In this document: positions 5,964 to 7,030 of the stretch, piece after piece | Position numbering within the stretch: position 1 is the first letter of the stretch | Layout of the letters: every line of letters begins with the position of its first letter | NCBI GenBank assembly: GCA_017467225.1 | Contig: JAFTSR010000090.1 | Location: 1-7,030 of the forward strand | DNA from: Clostridia bacterium | Lineage (GTDB): Bacteria > Bacillota_A > Clostridia > Oscillospirales > CAG-272 | DNA length: 7,030 bases | Direction of reading: 5' to 3' | Translations under genes and position numbers: made by a program | The notes under the pieces: generated by a model | The model's database searches: none | Told to the model about the DNA's origin: nothing | The model's input: the letters and a program-made list of their open reading frames with translations, nothing else

Positions 5964-6416
5964 CTGGCAAACCGCGATCGCAAGCTGCCGCCGCTGCCCT
6001 GGAGTGGACGCGGCAGTCAAAAGGAGCCGGATCCTGCGCGCGAGAGAGAAGCGCGACAGCTGATGCTGACGCTGCTTGGCAGCAGCGTACTGATTCTGAC
6101 GGTGTATTTTGTGCTCAACAGCTTGGAATTCTGGCCGATTTTCTTTATCTACATGGGAATTTCGGCGGTACTGATTCTGATTTACGTGATTTACAACAAG
6201 GGCTTCGTCTACAAGGACGCTACGCCCGAAATGCTGCCCAACACCATGACACCGGAGCAAAAGGAGACTGTGCTTGGCGAGGCTAAGGCGCGACTTCGCA
6301 AATCGCGCTGGATGCTGACGCTGATCATACCCTTTGTGCTGGCCTTTATGCTGGATGCGCTGTATTTGTTCATTCTGTCGGATCTTTTCACAGCGCTGGG
6401 TATTTTGCAATCGTAA
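5964..6416 (+). CDS. Small three-helix membrane protein of unknown function, probable CTG start
   Basis: I do not recognise the family. Read from CTG 5964 as Met, the protein has 150 residues: a basic, Pro-rich cytoplasmic head (MANRDRKLPPLPW...), a charged stretch (19-32), three likely membrane helices (about 33-52, 57-77 and 116-138), and between helices 2 and 3 a charged soluble loop (78-115) with TPEQKETVLGEAKARLRK, probably helical. The start is chosen because a very strong Shine-Dalgarno stands 5 bases upstream. The in-frame ATG at 5883 would overlap the galactokinase gene by 71 bases with no ribosome site. The ATG at 6063 would remove the whole cytoplasmic head and has only a weak purine stretch before it. 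The gene is cotranscribed, and perhaps translationally coupled, with the kinase; the next gene follows after 24 bases. Function unknown. Confidence 0.75.
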   Translation: MANRDRKLPPLPWSGRGSQKEPDPAREREARQLMLTLLGSSVLILTVYFVLNSLEFWPIFFIYMGISAVLILIYVIYNKGFVYKDATPEMLPNTMTPEQKETVLGEAKARLRKSRWMLTLIIPFVLAFMLDALYLFILSDLFTALGILQS

Positions 6417-6440
6417 TTTTTAGCTTAGAAAGTAGCAACA

Positions 6441-7030
6441 ATGACATCATATCGCATTTATTCATTATATTCCGGCTCGACGGGCAACGCCATGCTGCTT
6501 GAAACCGAGCAGACTCGTATTCTGATCGACGCCGGCAAGAACGCCAAGGCGCTGTGTCGGGCGCTGGGCGAGCTTTCGCTGACGCCAGAGCAGCTGGACG
6601 CCATCATTATCACCCACGATCACCGTGATCACACGTCGGCGCTGCCGGTCTTTCTCAAGCACCATCCGCTGCCGGTTCACGCGGTCGAGGCGTCCGCGCA
6701 GGTCATGGCGATGGACATGGGTGACGAGGCGCGCGCGTGTCTGTGCCGCCACTCGCCGCTGTACGTGGAGCAGATCGGCAACGTGCAGGTCTCGTCCTTT
6801 ATTACGCCGCACGACAGCCGTTTTTCGGTGGGCTATCGACTGCGTGTCGAGGCGAGCGACGGCGTGCACGAGATCGGCTATGCGACCGATATCGGCTACG
6901 TGACCGAGGACGTGCGGCAGGGCCTTACGGGCTGCGAGAGCGTGGTGCTGGAGAGCAATCACGACAGAGAAATGCTGCTCACAGGTCCTTATCCGCGGCA
7001 GCTCAAGGAGCGTATTTTTTCACGGTACGG
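6441..7030 (+). CDS. walJ: WalJ/YycJ-family MBL-fold metallo-hydrolase (3' partial)
   Basis: An open frame starts at ATG 6441 and runs past the right edge (196 full codons plus two bases; the family is about 260 residues). The start is preceded by a weak site AGAAAG (6427-6432, 8 bases upstream). Motifs are SGSTGNAMLLE (11-21), LIDAG (28-32), the metal-binding THDHRDH (58-64: His59, His61, Asp63, His64), TPHDS (122-126) with His124, ATDIGYV (148-154) with Asp150, and ESNHDREML (171-179) with His174. This order and wording match YycJ/WalJ, a cytoplasmic metal-dependent hydrolase of the metallo-beta-lactamase superfamily, often found with the WalRK cell-wall two-component genes in Bacillota and proposed to act as a nuclease. 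Here it is instead the third gene of a unit with a galactokinase and a membrane protein. No promoter or terminator is visible in the 24-base gap before it. Its GC-rich codon use (GCG, CTG, CGC) differs from that of the binding-protein genes. Confidence 0.93.
   Translation, partial: MTSYRIYSLYSGSTGNAMLLETEQTRILIDAGKNAKALCRALGELSLTPEQLDAIIITHDHRDHTSALPVFLKHHPLPVHAVEASAQVMAMDMGDEARACLCRHSPLYVEQIGNVQVSSFITPHDSRFSVGYRLRVEASDGVHEIGYATDIGYVTEDVRQGLTGCESVVLESNHDREMLLTGPYPRQLKERIFSRY

Noticed and set aside
5000..5983. Antisense open frame (327 codons) opposite the galactokinase
   Set aside because: The His/Arg/Gln-rich translation is typical of the reverse of a GC-rich gene. The sense strand carries all GHMP kinase motifs.
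6417..6440. A promoter or terminator between the membrane protein and WalJ
   Set aside because: The 24-base gap has a TAATTTTTAG run but no stem before it and no -35/-10 pair.

Overview
The window looks like chromosomal DNA of a Bacillota (Clostridia) bacterium, plausibly a gut Oscillospirales- or Christensenellales-type organism. The reasons are lipoprotein-type solute-binding proteins with Gram-positive signal peptides, strong purine-rich Shine-Dalgarno sites, sigma-A promoters with extended -10 boxes, compact hairpin-T terminators, a clostridial-type galactokinase variant and a WalJ/YycJ metallo-hydrolase. The genus cannot be fixed from the sequence alone. All supported genes are on the + strand.

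Left part (1-4509): three tandem paralogous genes for large (~510 aa) extracellular solute-binding lipoproteins of ABC transporters. The first is cut by the left edge and lacks about 152 N-terminal residues. The second and third are complete, each with a lipoprotein signal peptide, an Asp/Glu/Pro/Thr-rich linker and a binding-protein body. Each complete copy has its own sigma-A promoter, and all three are followed by a hairpin, the first of them weak. They therefore look like separate transcription units, not one operon. No permease or ATPase gene is present. The upstream regions of copies 2 and 3 are themselves related and share a GTGyACAAA element at exactly the same distance from the -35 box.

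Right part (4599-7030): a second, operon-like unit. It starts with a sigma-A promoter and a variant galactokinase gene. A 150-residue three-helix membrane protein follows; it appears to start at a CTG codon directly behind a Shine-Dalgarno site that overlaps the galactokinase stop. The unit ends with a WalJ/YycJ-family metallo-beta-lactamase-fold hydrolase that runs off the right edge.

Working together: the binding proteins probably capture sugars or oligosaccharides at the cell surface for a transporter encoded elsewhere, and the galactokinase-like enzyme could phosphorylate a released galactose-like sugar. That link rests on adjacency only. The membrane protein and WalJ have no obvious connection with sugar uptake. 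The three gaps between genes in the left part are 157-185 bases long and hold the promoters and terminators listed; no RNA gene, CRISPR array, insertion sequence or origin was seen.
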